From NCBI GenBank assembly GCA_964017045.1, contig OZ024808.1:8565284-8629283 (forward strand): 64,000 bases of DNA, given 5' to 3'. Position 1 is the first letter of the stretch. Each line of letters starts with the position of its first letter. The translations under genes and the position numbers were made by a program. Source of the stretch: Omphiscola glabra. Lineage: Eukaryota; Mollusca; Gastropoda; Lymnaeidae. The notes beneath the pieces were generated by a model, which worked only from the letters and a program-made list of their open reading frames with translations, did not search any database and was not told the DNA's origin. Below, piece by piece: positions 40,329 through 56,100 of this stretch.

Positions 40329-43300
40329 ACAGCTGCAAATATATCAGCTACATCTAAAACTAAATTTACAACTACATCTAAAAGTACATCTACAACTGCA
40401 ACTACATCAGCTACATCTAAAACTACATCTACAACTGCATCTACAACTACATCTAAAACTACATCTACAGCTGCAAATATATCAGCTACATCTAAAACTA
40501 CATTTACAACTACATCTAAAAGTACATCTACAACTGCAACTACAACAGCTACATCTAAAACTACATCTCAATCTACATCTACAACTACATCTAAAACTAC
40601 ATTTACAACTGCAACTACATCAGCTACATCTAAAACTTCATCTACAACTACATCTACAACTACATCTAAAGTTACATCTACAACTGCATCAGCTACATCT
40701 AAAACTACATCCACAACTGCAACTACATCAGCTACATCTAAAAGTACATCGACAACTACATATAAAACTACATCTTAAACAACTCAACTACACCAGCTAC
40801 ATATAAAACTACATCTACAACTGCATCAGCTACATCTAAAATTACATCTACATTTACATCTAAAACTACATCTACAACTACATCTAAAACTACATCTACA
40901 ACTGCAACTACATCTGCTAAATATAAAACTACATTTCCAACTACATCTAAAACTACATCTAAAACTACAACTACATCTAAAACTACATCTACAACTGCTA
41001 CTACATCAGTTACATGTAAAACTACATCTACAACTGCAACTACATCAGCTACATCTAAAACTACATCTACAACTACTTCTACAACTACATCAGCTACATC
41101 TACAACTTCATCTACAACTACATCTAACACTACATCTACAACTGCAACTACATCAGCTACATCTAAAACTACATCTACAGCTACATCTACAACTACATCT
41201 ACAACTACATCATCTACATCTAAAACTACTTCTACAACTTCATCTACTACTGTATCTAAAACTACAACTACATCAGCTACATCTAAAACTACAACTACAA
41301 CTGCATCTACAGCTACATCTAAAACTACATCTACAACTGCAAATACAAAAGCTACATCTAAAACTACATTTACAATTGCAACTACATCAGCTACATCTAA
41401 ACTACATCTAAAACTACATCTAAAACTACATCTACAAATACATCTATAACTGCAACTACATCTGCTAAATATAAAACTACATCTCCAACTTCATCTAAAA
41501 CTACAACTACATCTAAAACTACATCTACAACTGCTACTACATCAGTTACATCTAAAACTACATCTACAACTATATCAGCTAGATCTAAAACTACATTTAC
41601 AACTGCAACTACATCAGCTACATCTAAAACTACATCTACAACTACATCTACAACTGCAACTACATCAGCTACATCTAAAACTACATCTAAAACTACATCT
41701 ACAAATACATCTATAACTGCAACTACATTTGCTAAATATAAAACTACATCTACAACTACATCTACAACTGCAACTACATCAGCTACATCTAAAACTACAT
41801 CTACAACTTCATCTACAACTACATCTAAAACTACATCTACAACTGCAACTACATCAGCTACATCTAAATCTACATAAAAAACTACATCTACAGCTACATC
41901 TACAACTACTTCTACAACTGCAACTACATCATCTACATCTAAAACTACATGTACAACTACATCTACAACTACATCTAAAACTACATCTACAACTTCATCT
42001 ACTACTATATCTAAACCTACAACTACAACTACATCAGCTACATCTAAAACTACATCTACAACTGCATCTACAGCTACATCTAAAACTACATCTACAACTG
42101 CAAATACATAAGCTACATCTAAAACTACATTTACAACTACAACTACAATTACATCTAAAATTACATTTACACATGCAACTACATCAGCTACATCTAAAAC
42201 TTAATCTACAACTGTAACTATATCAGCTACATCTAAAACTATATCTACAACTACAACTACAATTACATCTAAAACTACATTTACACATGCAACTACATCA
42301 GCTACATCTTAAAGTACATCTACAACTACATCAGTTACATCTAAAACTACACCTACAACTGCAACTACATCAGCTACATCTAAAACTACATCTACCACTG
42401 CAACTACATCAGCTACATCTAAAACTACATCTACAACTACACTACAATTACATCTAAAACTACATTTACAACTGCAACTACATCAGCTACATCTAAAACT
42501 ACTTATAAAACTACATCTAAAACTACATCTACAACTGCAAGTACATCAACTACATCTAAAACTGCATTTACAACTGCAACTACATCATCTACATCTAAAA
42601 TTACATCTACAACTGCATCTACATCTAAAACTATATCTATAACTTCATCTACAACTATATCTAAAACTACATCTACAACTGCAACTACATCAGCTACATC
42701 TAAAACTACATCTACAACTGCATATACAGCTACATCTAAAACTACATCTAAAACTGCAAATACATCAGCTACATCTAAAACTACACCTACAACTGCAACT
42801 ACATCAGTTACATCTTAAACTGCATCTCCAACTACATCTAAAACTACATCTACAACTATATCTACAACTATATCTAAAACTACATCTACAACTGCAACTA
42901 CATCAGCTACATCTAAAACTACATCTACAACTACAGCTAAAACTACATCTACAGCTGCAAATATATCAGCTACATCTAAAACTATATTTACAACTACATC
43001 TAAAAGTACATCTACATCTGCAACTACATCAGCTACATCTAAAACTACATCTACAACTGCATCTAAAACTAAATCTACAGCTGCAAATATATCAGCTAAA
43101 TCTAAAACTACATTTACAACTACATCTAAAAGTACATCTACAACTGCAACTACAACAGCTACATCTAAAACTACATCTCAATCTACATCTACAACTACAT
43201 CTAAAACTACATTTACAACTGCAACTACATCAGCTACATCTACAACTACATCTAAAGTTACATCTACAACTGCATCAGCTACATCTAAAACTACATCCAC

Positions 43301-44732
43301 AACTGCAACTACATCAGTTACATCTAAAACTACATCTACAACTACATCTACAATTACATCTACATTTACATCTAAAACTACATCTACAACTACATCTAAA
43401 ACTACATCTACAACTGCAACTACATCAAAAACTACATATAAATATACACGTAAAACTACATCTACAACTACATCTACAACTACATCTATAACTGCAACTA
43501 CATCTGCTAAATATAAAAAATACATCTCCAACTACATCTAAAACTACATCTATAACTACATCTAAAACTACAACTACATCTAAAACTACATCTACAACTG
43601 CTACTACATCAGTTACACCTAAAACTACATCTCCAACTACATCTAATACTACATCTACATCTGCAACTACATCAGTTACTTCTAAAACTACATCTACAAC
43701 TACATCTACAACTACATCTACAACTGCAACTACATATGTTACATCTATAACTACATCTACAACTACATTTACAACTGCAACTACATCAGCTACATCTAAA
43801 ACTACATCTTCAACTTCATCTACAACTACATCTAAAACTACATCTACAACTGCAACTACATCAGATACATCTAAAACTACATCTACAGCTACATCTACAA
43901 CTACATCTACAACTGCAACTACATCAGTTACATCTAAAACTACATCTACAACTGCAACTACATCAGCTACATCTAAAACTACATCTACAACTGCAACTAC
44001 ATCAGCTAAACCTAAAACTACATCTACAAATACAATTACATCTAAAACTACATTTACACATGCAACAACATCAGCTACATCTTAAAGTACATCTACAACT
44101 AAACTACATTTACATCTAAAACTACATTTACAACTGCAACTACATCAGCTACATCTAAAACTACTTATAAAACTACATCTACAACTATATCTACAACTAC
44201 ATCTATAACTGCAACTACATCTGCTAAATATAAAACTACATCTCCAACTACATCTAAAACTACATCTCCAACTGCTACTACATCAGTTACATCTAAAACT
44301 TAATCTACAACTGTAACTATATCAGCTACATCTAAAACTATATCTACAACTACAACTACACTTACATCTAAAACTACATTTACACATGCAACTACATCAG
44401 CTACATCTTAAAGTACATCTACAACTACATCAGTTACATCTAAAACTACATCTACAACTGCAACTACATCAGCTACATCTAAAACTACATCTACAACTTC
44501 ATCTACAACTACATCTAAAACTACATCTACAACTGCAACGACATCAGCTACATCTAAAACTACATAAAAAACTACATCTACAGCTACATCTACAACTAAA
44601 TCTACAACTGCCACAAAAACTACATCTACAACTTCATCTACTACTATATCTAAACCTACAACTACAACTACATCAGCTACATCTAAAACTGCATCTACAA
44701 CTGCATCTACAGCCACATCTAAAACTACATCT
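40329..44732 (+). repeat. 4.4-kb higher-order repeat, copy 1 (4,404 bp)
   Basis: Begins at ACAGCTGCAAATATATCAGC followed by the rare variant AAAACTAAATTTACAAC. It keeps an extra 9 bp (TGCATCAGC context near 43270) that copies 2-4 lack. Only isolated substitutions separate it from copy 2 where compared, for example TTTCC/TTACC at about 40932/45336 and ACTGCATTT/ACTACATTT at about 42563/46967. Confidence 0.88.
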
Positions 44733-47700
44733 ACAGCTGCAAATATATCAGCTACATCTAAAACTAAATTTACAACTACATCTAAAAGTACATCTACAAC
44801 TGCAACTACATCAGCTACATCTAAAACTACATCTACAACTGCATCTACAACTACATCTAAAACTACATCTACAGCTGCAAATATATCAGCTACATCTAAA
44901 ACTACATTTACAACTACATCTAAAAGTACATCTACAACTGCAACTACAACAGCTACATCTAAAACTACATCTCAATCTACATCTACAACTACATCTAAAA
45001 CTACATTTACAACTGCAACTACATCAGCTACATCTAAAACTTCATCTACAACTACATCTACAACTACATCTAAAGTTACATCTACAACTGCATCAGCTAC
45101 ATCTAAAACTACATCCACAACTGCAACTACATCAGCTACATCTAAAAGTACATCGACAACTACATATAAAACTACATCTTAAACAACTCAACTACACCAG
45201 CTACATATAAAACTACATCTACAACTGCATCAGCTACATCTAAAATTACATCTACATTTACATCTAAAACTACATCTACAACTACATCTAAAACTACATC
45301 TACAACTGCAACTACATCTGCTAAATATAAAACTACATTACCAACTACATCTAAAACTACATCTAAAACTACAACTACATCTAAAACTACATCTACAACT
45401 GCTACTACATCAGTTACATGTAAAACTACATCTACAACTGCAACTACATCAGCTACATCTAAAACTACATCTACAACTACTTCTACAACTACATCAGCTA
45501 CATCTACAACTTCATCTACAACTACATCTAACACTACATCTACAACTGCAACTACATCAGCTACATCTAAAACTACATCTACAGCTACATCTACAACTAC
45601 ATCTACAACTACATCATCTACATCTAAAACTACTTCTACAACTTCATCTACTACTGTATCTAAAACTACAACTACATCAGCTACATCTAAAACTACAACT
45701 ACAACTGCATCTACAGCTACATCTAAAACTACATCTACAACTGCAAATACAAAAGCTACATCTAAAACTACATTTACAATTGCAACTACATCAGCTACAT
45801 CTAAACTACATCTAAAACTACATCTAAAACTACATCTACAAATACATCTATAACTGCAACTACATCTGCTAAATATAAAACTACATCTCCAACTTCATCT
45901 AAAACTACAACTACATCTAAAACTACATCTACAACTGCTACTACATCAGTTACATCTAAAACTACATCTACAACTATATCAGCTAGATCTAAAACTACAT
46001 TTACAACTGCAACTACATCAGCTACATCTAAAACTACATCTACAACTACATCTACAACTGCAACTACATCAGCTACATCTAAAACTACATCTAAAACTAC
46101 ATCTACAAATACATCTATAACTGCAACTACATTTGCTAAATATAAAACTACATCTACAACTACATCTACAACTGCAACTACATCAGCTACATCTAAAACT
46201 ACATCTACAACTTCATCTACAACTACATCTAAAACTACATCTACAACTGCAACTACATCAGCTACATCTAAATCTACATAAAAAACTACATCTACAGCTA
46301 CATCTACAACTACTTCTACAACTGCAACTACATCATCTACATCTAAAACTACATGTACAACTACATCTACAACTACATCTAAAACTACATCTACAACTTC
46401 ATCTACTACTATATCTAAACCTACAACTACAACTACATCAGCTACATCTAAAACTACATCTACAACTGCATCTACAGCTACATCTAAAACTACATCTACA
46501 ACTGCAAATACATAAGCTACATCTAAAACTACATTTACAACTACAACTACAATTACATCTAAAATTACATTTACACATGCAACTACATCAGCTACATCTA
46601 AAACTTAATCTACAACTGTAACTATATCAGCTACATCTAAAACTATATCTACAACTACAACTACAATTACATCTAAAACTACATTTACACATGCAACTAC
46701 ATCAGCTACATCTTAAAGTACATCTACAACTACATCAGTTACATCTAAAACTACACCTACAACTGCAACTACATCAGCTACATCTAAAACTACATCTACC
46801 ACTGCAACTACATCAGCTACATCTAAAACTACATCTACAACTACACTACAATTACATCTAAAACTACATTTACAACTGCAACTACATCAGCTACATCTAA
46901 AACTACTTATAAAACTACATCTAAAACTACATCTACAACTGCAAGTACATCAACTACATCTAAAACTACATTTACAACTGCAACTACATCATCTACATCT
47001 AAAATTACATCTACAACTGCATCTACATCTAAAACTATATCTATAACTTCATCTACAACTATATCTAAAACTACATCTACAACTGCAACTACATCAGCTA
47101 CATCTAAAACTACATCTACAACTGCATATACAGCTACATCTAAAACTACATCTAAAACTGCAAATACATCAGCTACATCTAAAACTACACCTACAACTGC
47201 AACTACATCAGTTACATCTTAAACTGCATCTCCAACTACATCTAAAACTACATCTACAACTATATCTACAACTATATCTAAAACTACATCTACAACTGCA
47301 ACTACATCAGCTACATCTAAAACTACATCTACAACTACAGCTAAAACTACATCTACAGCTGCAAATATATCAGCTACATCTAAAACTATATTTACAACTA
47401 CATCTAAAAGTACATCTACATCTGCAACTACATCAGCTACATCTAAAACTACATCTACAACTGCATCTAAAACTAAATCTACAGCTGCAAATATATCAGC
47501 TAAATCTAAAACTACATTTACAACTACATCTAAAAGTACATCTACAACTGCAACTACAACAGCTACATCTAAAACTACATCTCAATCTACATCTACAACT
47601 ACATCTAAAACTACATTTACAACTGCAACTACATCAGCTACATCTACAACTACATCTAAAGTTACATCTACAGCTACATCTAAAACTACATCCACAACTG

Positions 47701-49127
47701 CAACTACATCAGTTACATCTAAAACTACATCTACAACTACATCTACAATTACATCTACATTTACATCTAAAACTACATCTACAACTACATCTAAAACTAC
47801 ATCTACAACTGCAACTACATCAAAAACTACATATAAATATACACGTAAAACTACATCTACAACTACATCTACAACTACATCTATAACTGCAACTACATCT
47901 GCTAAATATAAAAAATACATCTCCAACTACATCTAAAACTACATCTATAACTACATCTAAAACTACAACTACATCTAAAACTACATCTACAACTGCTACT
48001 ACATCAGTTACACCTAAAACTACATCTCCAACTACATCTAATACTACATCTACATCTGCAACTACATCAGTTACTTCTAAAACTACATCTACAACTACAT
48101 CTACAACTACATCTACAACTGCAACTACATATGTTACATCTATAACTACATCTACAACTACATTTACAACTGCAACTACATCAGCTACATCTAAAACTAC
48201 ATCTTCAACTTCATCTACAACTACATCTAAAACTACATCTACAACTGCAACTACATCAGATACATCTAAAACTACATCTACAGCTACATCTACAACTACA
48301 TCTACAACTGCAACTACATCAGTTACATCTAAAACTACATCTACAACTGCAACTACATCAGCTACATCTAAAACTACATCTACAACTGCAACTACATCAG
48401 CTAAACCTAAAACTACATCTACAAATACAATTACATCTAAAACTACATTTACACATGCAACAACATCAGCTACATCTTAAAGTACATCTACAACTAAACT
48501 ACATTTACATCTAAAACTACATTTACAACTGCAACTACATCAGCTACATCTAAAACTACTTATAAAACTACATCTACAACTATATCTACAACTACATCTA
48601 TAACTGCAACTACATCTGCTAAATATAAAACTACATCTCCAACTACATCTAAAACTACATCTCCAACTGCTACTACATCAGTTACATCTAAAACTTAATC
48701 TACAACTGTAACTATATCAGCTACATCTAAAACTATATCTACAACTACAACTACACTTACATCTAAAACTACATTTACACATGCAACTACATCAGCTACA
48801 TCTTAAAGTACATCTACAACTACATCAGTTACATCTAAAACTACATCTACAACTGCAACTACATCAGCTACATCTAAAACTACATCTACAACTTCATCTA
48901 CAACTACATCTAAAACTACATCTACAACTGCAACGACATCAGCTACATCTAAAACTACATAAAAAACTACATCTACAGCTACATCTACAACTAAATCTAC
49001 AACTGCCACAAAAACTACATCTACAACTTCATCTACTACTATATCTAAACCTACAACTACAACTACATCAGCTACATCTAAAACTGCATCTACAACTGCA
49101 TCTACAGCCACATCTAAAACTACATCT
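44733..49127 (+). repeat. 4.4-kb higher-order repeat, copy 2 (4,395 bp)
   Basis: Offset 4,404 bp from copy 1 in its left part and 4,395 bp after the 9-bp deletion near 47670. Contains the private-looking ACATTACCAAC variant near 45336. It carries GCCACAAAAAC near 49003, as do the corresponding parts of copies 1 and 3. Confidence 0.88.
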
Positions 49128-52100
49128 ACAGCTGCAAATATATCAGCTACATCTAAAACTAAATTTACAACTACATCTAAAAGTACATCTACAACTGCAA
49201 CTACATCAGCTACATCTAAAACTACATCTACAACTGCATCTACAACTACATCTAAAACTACATCTACAGCTGCAAATATATCAGCTACATCTAAAACTAC
49301 ATTTACAACTACATCTAAAAGTACATCTACAACTGCAACTACAACAGCTACATCTAAAACTACATCTCAATCTACATCTACAACTACATCTAAAACTACA
49401 TTTACAACTGCAACTACATCAGCTACATCTAAAACTTCATCTACAACTACATCTACAACTACATCTAAAGTTACATCTACAACTGCATCAGCTACATCTA
49501 AAACTACATCCACAACTGCAACTACATCAGCTACATCTAAAAGTACATCGACAACTACATATAAAACTACATCTTAAACAACTCAACTACACCAGCTACA
49601 TATAAAACTACATCTACAACTGCATCAGCTACATCTAAAATTACATCTACATTTACATCTAAAACTACATCTACAACTACATCTAAAACTACATCTACAA
49701 CTGCAACTACATCTGCTAAATATAAAACTACATTTCCAACTACATCTAAAACTACATCTAAAACTACAACTACATCTAAAACTACATCTACAACTGCTAC
49801 TACATCAGTTACATGTAAAACTACATCTACAACTGCAACTACATCAGCTACATCTAAAACTACATCTACAACTACTTCTACAACTACATCAGCTACATCT
49901 ACAACTTCATCTACAACTACATCTAACACTACATCTACAACTGCAACTACATCAGCTACATCTAAAACTACATCTACAGCTACATCTACAACTACATCTA
50001 CAACTACATCATCTACATCTAAAACTACTTCTACAACTTCATCTACTACTGTATCTAAAACTACAACTACATCAGCTACATCTAAAACTACAACTACAAC
50101 TGCATCTACAGCTACATCTAAAACTACATCTACAACTGCAAATACAAAAGCTACATCTAAAACTACATTTACAATTGCAACTACATCAGCTACATCTAAA
50201 CTACATCTAAAACTACATCTAAAACTACATCTACAAATACATCTATAACTGCAACTACATCTGCTAAATATAAAACTACATCTCCAACTTCATCTAAAAC
50301 TACAACTACATCTAAAACTACATCTACAACTGCTACTACATCAGTTACATCTAAAACTACATCTACAACTATATCAGCTAGATCTAAAACTACATTTACA
50401 ACTGCAACTACATCAGCTACATCTAAAACTACATCTACAACTACATCTACAACTGCAACTACATCAGCTACATCTAAAACTACATCTAAAACTACATCTA
50501 CAAATACATCTATAACTGCAACTACATTTGCTAAATATAAAACTACATCTACAACTACATCTACAACTGCAACTACATCAGCTACATCTAAAACTACATC
50601 TACAACTTCATCTACAACTACATCTAAAACTACATCTACAACTGCAACTACATCAGCTACATCTAAATCTACATAAAAAACTACATCTACAGCTACATCT
50701 ACAACTACTTCTACAACTGCAACTACATCATCTACATCTAAAACTACATGTACAACTACATCTACAACTACATCTAAAACTACATCTACAACTTCATCTA
50801 CTACTATATCTAAACCTACAACTACAACTACATCAGCTACATCTAAAACTACATCTACAACTGCATCTACAGCTACATCTAAAACTACATCTACAACTGC
50901 AAATACATAAGCTACATCTAAAACTACATTTACAACTACAACTACAATTACATCTAAAATTACATTTACACATGCAACTACATCAGCTACATCTAAAACT
51001 TAATCTACAACTGTAACTATATCAGCTACATCTAAAACTATATCTACAACTACAACTACAATTACATCTAAAACTACATTTACACATGCAACTACATCAG
51101 CTACATCTTAAAGTACATCTACAACTACATCAGTTACATCTAAAACTACACCTACAACTGCAACTACATCAGCTACATCTAAAACTACATCTACCACTGC
51201 AACTACATCAGCTACATCTAAAACTACATCTACAACTACACTACAATTACATCTAAAACTACATTTACAACTGCAACTACATCAGCTACATCTAAAACTA
51301 CTTATAAAACTACATCTAAAACTACATCTACAACTGCAAGTACATCAACTACATCTAAAACTACATTTACAACTGCAACTACATCATCTACATCTAAAAT
51401 TACATCTACAACTGCATCTACATCTAAAACTATATCTATAACTTCATCTACAACTATATCTAAAACTACATCTACAACTGCAACTACATCAGCTACATCT
51501 AAAACTACATCTACAACTGCATATACAGCTACATCTAAAACTACATCTAAAACTGCAAATACATCAGCTACATCTAAAACTACACCTACAACTGCAACTA
51601 CATCAGTTACATCTTAAACTGCATCTCCAACTACATCTAAAACTACATCTACAACTATATCTACAACTATATCTAAAACTACATCTACAACTGCAACTAC
51701 ATCAGCTACATCTAAAACTACATCTACAACTACAGCTAAAACTACATCTACAGCTGCAAATATATCAGCTACATCTAAAACTATATTTACAACTACATCT
51801 AAAAGTACATCTACATCTGCAACTACATCAGCTACATCTAAAACTACATCTACAACTGCATCTAAAACTAAATCTACAGCTGCAAATATATCAGCTAAAT
51901 CTAAAACTACATTTACAACTACATCTAAAAGTACATCTACAACTGCAACTACAACAGCTACATCTAAAACTACATCTCAATCTACATCTACAACTACATC
52001 TAAAACTACATTTACAACTGCAACTACATCAGCTACATCTACAACTACATCTAAAGTTACATCTACAGCTACATCTAAAACTACATCCACAACTGCAACT

Positions 52101-53133
52101 ACATCAGTTACATCTAAAACTACATCTACAACTACATCTACAATTACATCTACATTTACATCTAAAACTACATCTACAACTACATCAAAAACTACATATA
52201 AATATACACGTAAAACTACATCTACAACTACATCTACAACTACATCTATAACTGCAACTACATCTGCTAAATATAAAAAATACATCTCCAACTACATCTA
52301 AAACTACATCTATAACTACATCTAAAACTACAACTACATCTAAAACTACATCTACAACTGCTACTACATCAGTTACACCTAAAACTACATCTCCAACTAC
52401 ATCTAATACTACATCTACATCTGCAACTACATCAGTTACTTCTAAAACTACATCTACAACTACATCTACAACTACATCTACAACTGCAACTACATATGTT
52501 ACATCTATAACTACATCTACAACTACATTTACAACTGCAACTACATCAGCTACATCTAAAACTACATCTTCAACTTCATCTACAACTACATCTAAAACTA
52601 CATCTACAACTGCAACTACATCAGATACATCTAAAACTACATCTACAGCTACATCTAAAACTACATCTCCAACTGCTACTACATCAGTTACATCTAAAAC
52701 TTAATCTACAACTGTAACTATATCAGCTACATCTAAAACTATATCTACAACTACAACTACACTTACATCTAAAACTACATTTACACATGCAACTACATCA
52801 GCTACATCTTAAAGTACATCTACAACTACATCAGTTACATCTAAAACTACATCTACAACTGCAACTACATCAGCTACATCTAAAACTACATCTACAACTT
52901 CATCTACAACTACATCTAAAACTACATCTACAACTGCAACGACATCAGCTACATCTAAAACTACATAAAAAACTACATCTACAGCTACATCTACAACTAA
53001 ATCTACAACTGCCACAAAAACTACATCTACAACTTCATCTACTACTATATCTAAACCTACAACTACAACTACATCAGCTACATCTAAAACTGCATCTACA
53101 ACTGCATCTACAGCCACATCTAAAACTACATCT
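49128..53133 (+). repeat. 4.4-kb higher-order repeat, copy 3 (4,006 bp, internally deleted)
   Basis: Matches copy 2 at offset 4,395 bp until about 52187, where 30 bp are missing. A further 359 bp are missing at about 52657. The second junction falls in CTACATCT, an 8-base sequence present at both deletion ends in copy 2, consistent with repeat-mediated deletion. It shares the 9-bp deletion of copies 2 and 4. Confidence 0.88.
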
Positions 53134-56100
53134 ACAGCTGCAAATATATCAGCTACATCTAAAACTAAATTTACAACTACATCTAAAAGTACATCTACAA
53201 CTGCAACTACATCAGCTACATCTAAAACTACATCTACAACTGCATCTACAACTACATCTAAAACTACATCTACAGCTGCAAATATATCAGCTACATCTAA
53301 AACTACATTTACAACTACATCTAAAAGTACATCTACAACTGCAACTACAACAGCTACATCTAAAACTACATCTCAATCTACATCTACAACTACATCTAAA
53401 ACTACATTTACAACTGCAACTACATCAGCTACATCTAAAACTTCATCTACAACTACATCTACAACTACATCTAAAGTTACATCTACAACTGCATCAGCTA
53501 CATCTAAAACTACATCCACAACTGCAACTACATCAGCTACATCTAAAAGTACATCGACAACTACATATAAAACTACATCTTAAACAACTCAACTACACCA
53601 GCTACATATAAAACTACATCTACAACTGCATCAGCTACATCTAAAATTACATCTACATTTACATCTAAAACTACATCTACAACTACATCTAAAACTACAT
53701 CTACAACTGCAACTACATCTGCTAAATATAAAACTACATTTCCAACTACATCTAAAACTACATCTAAAACTACAACTACATCTAAAACTACATCTACAAC
53801 TGCTACTACATCAGTTACATGTAAAACTACATCTACAACTGCAACTACATCAGCTACATCTAAAACTACATCTACAACTACTTCTACAACTACATCAGCT
53901 ACATCTACAACTTCATCTACAACTACATCTAACACTACATCTACAACTGCAACTACATCAGCTACATCTAAAACTACATCTACAGCTACATCTACAACTA
54001 CATCTACAACTACATCATCTACATCTAAAACTACTTCTACAACTTCATCTACTACTGTATCTAAAACTACAACTACATCAGCTACATCTAAAACTACAAC
54101 TACAACTGCATCTACAGCTACATCTAAAACTACATCTACAACTGCAAATACAAAAGCTACATCTAAAACTACATTTACAATTGCAACTACATCAGCTACA
54201 TCTAAACTACATCTAAAACTACATCTAAAACTACATCTACAAATACATCTATAACTGCAACTACATCTGCTAAATATAAAACTACATCTCCAACTTCATC
54301 TAAAACTACAACTACATCTAAAACTACATCTACAACTGCTACTACATCAGTTACATCTAAAACTACATCTACAACTATATCAGCTAGATCTAAAACTACA
54401 TTTACAACTGCAACTACATCAGCTACATCTAAAACTACATCTACAACTACATCTACAACTGCAACTACATCAGCTACATCTAAAACTACATCTAAAACTA
54501 CATCTACAAATACATCTATAACTGCAACTACATTTGCTAAATATAAAACTACATCTACAACTACATCTACAACTGCAACTACATCAGCTACATCTAAAAC
54601 TACATCTACAACTTCATCTACAACTACATCTAAAACTACATCTACAACTGCAACTACATCAGCTACATCTAAATCTACATAAAAAACTACATCTACAGCT
54701 ACATCTACAACTACTTCTACAACTGCAACTACATCATCTACATCTAAAACTACATGTACAACTACATCTACAACTACATCTAAAACTACATCTACAACTT
54801 CATCTACTACTATATCTAAACCTACAACTACAACTACATCAGCTACATCTAAAACTACATCTACAACTGCATCTACAGCTACATCTAAAACTACATCTAC
54901 AACTGCAAATACATAAGCTACATCTAAAACTACATTTACAACTACAACTACAATTACATCTAAAATTACATTTACACATGCAACTACATCAGCTACATCT
55001 AAAACTTAATCTACAACTGTAACTATATCAGCTACATCTAAAACTATATCTACAACTACAACTACAATTACATCTAAAACTACATTTACACATGCAACTA
55101 CATCAGCTACATCTTAAAGTACATCTACAACTACATCAGTTACATCTAAAACTACACCTACAACTGCAACTACATCAGCTACATCTAAAACTACATCTAC
55201 CACTGCAACTACATCAGCTACATCTAAAACTACATCTACAACTACACTACAATTACATCTAAAACTACATTTACAACTGCAACTACATCAGCTACATCTA
55301 AAACTACTTATAAAACTACATCTAAAACTACATCTACAACTGCAAGTACATCAACTACATCTAAAACTACATTTACAACTGCAACTACATCATCTACATC
55401 TAAAATTACATCTACAACTGCATCTACATCTAAAACTATATCTATAACTTCATCTACAACTATATCTAAAACTACATCTACAACTGCAACTACATCAGCT
55501 ACATCTAAAACTACATCTACAACTGCATATACAGCTACATCTAAAACTACATCTAAAACTGCAAATACATCAGCTACATCTAAAACTACACCTACAACTG
55601 CAACTACATCAGTTACATCTTAAACTGCATCTCCAACTACATCTAAAACTACATCTACAACTATATCTACAACTATATCTAAAACTACATCTACAACTGC
55701 AACTACATCAGCTACATCTAAAACTACATCTACAACTACAGCTAAAACTACATCTACAGCTGCAAATATATCAGCTACATCTAAAACTATATTTACAACT
55801 ACATCTAAAAGTACATCTACATCTGCAACTACATCAGCTACATCTAAAACTACATCTACAACTGCATCTAAAACTAAATCTACAGCTGCAAATATATCAG
55901 CTAAATCTAAAACTACATTTACAACTACATCTAAAAGTACATCTACAACTGCAACTACAACAGCTACATCTAAAACTACATCTCAATCTACATCTACAAC
56001 TACATCTAAAACTACATTTACAACTGCAACTACATCAGCTACATCTACAACTACATCTAAAGTTACATCTACAGCTACATCTAAAACTACATCCACAACT

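Noticed and set aside
6010..53935. Asp/Val-rich - strand ORFs (DVVLDVADVV type)
   Set aside because: This is the reverse-complement reading of the same satellite. The overlapping + frame is equally open, and stops appear at every small length change.
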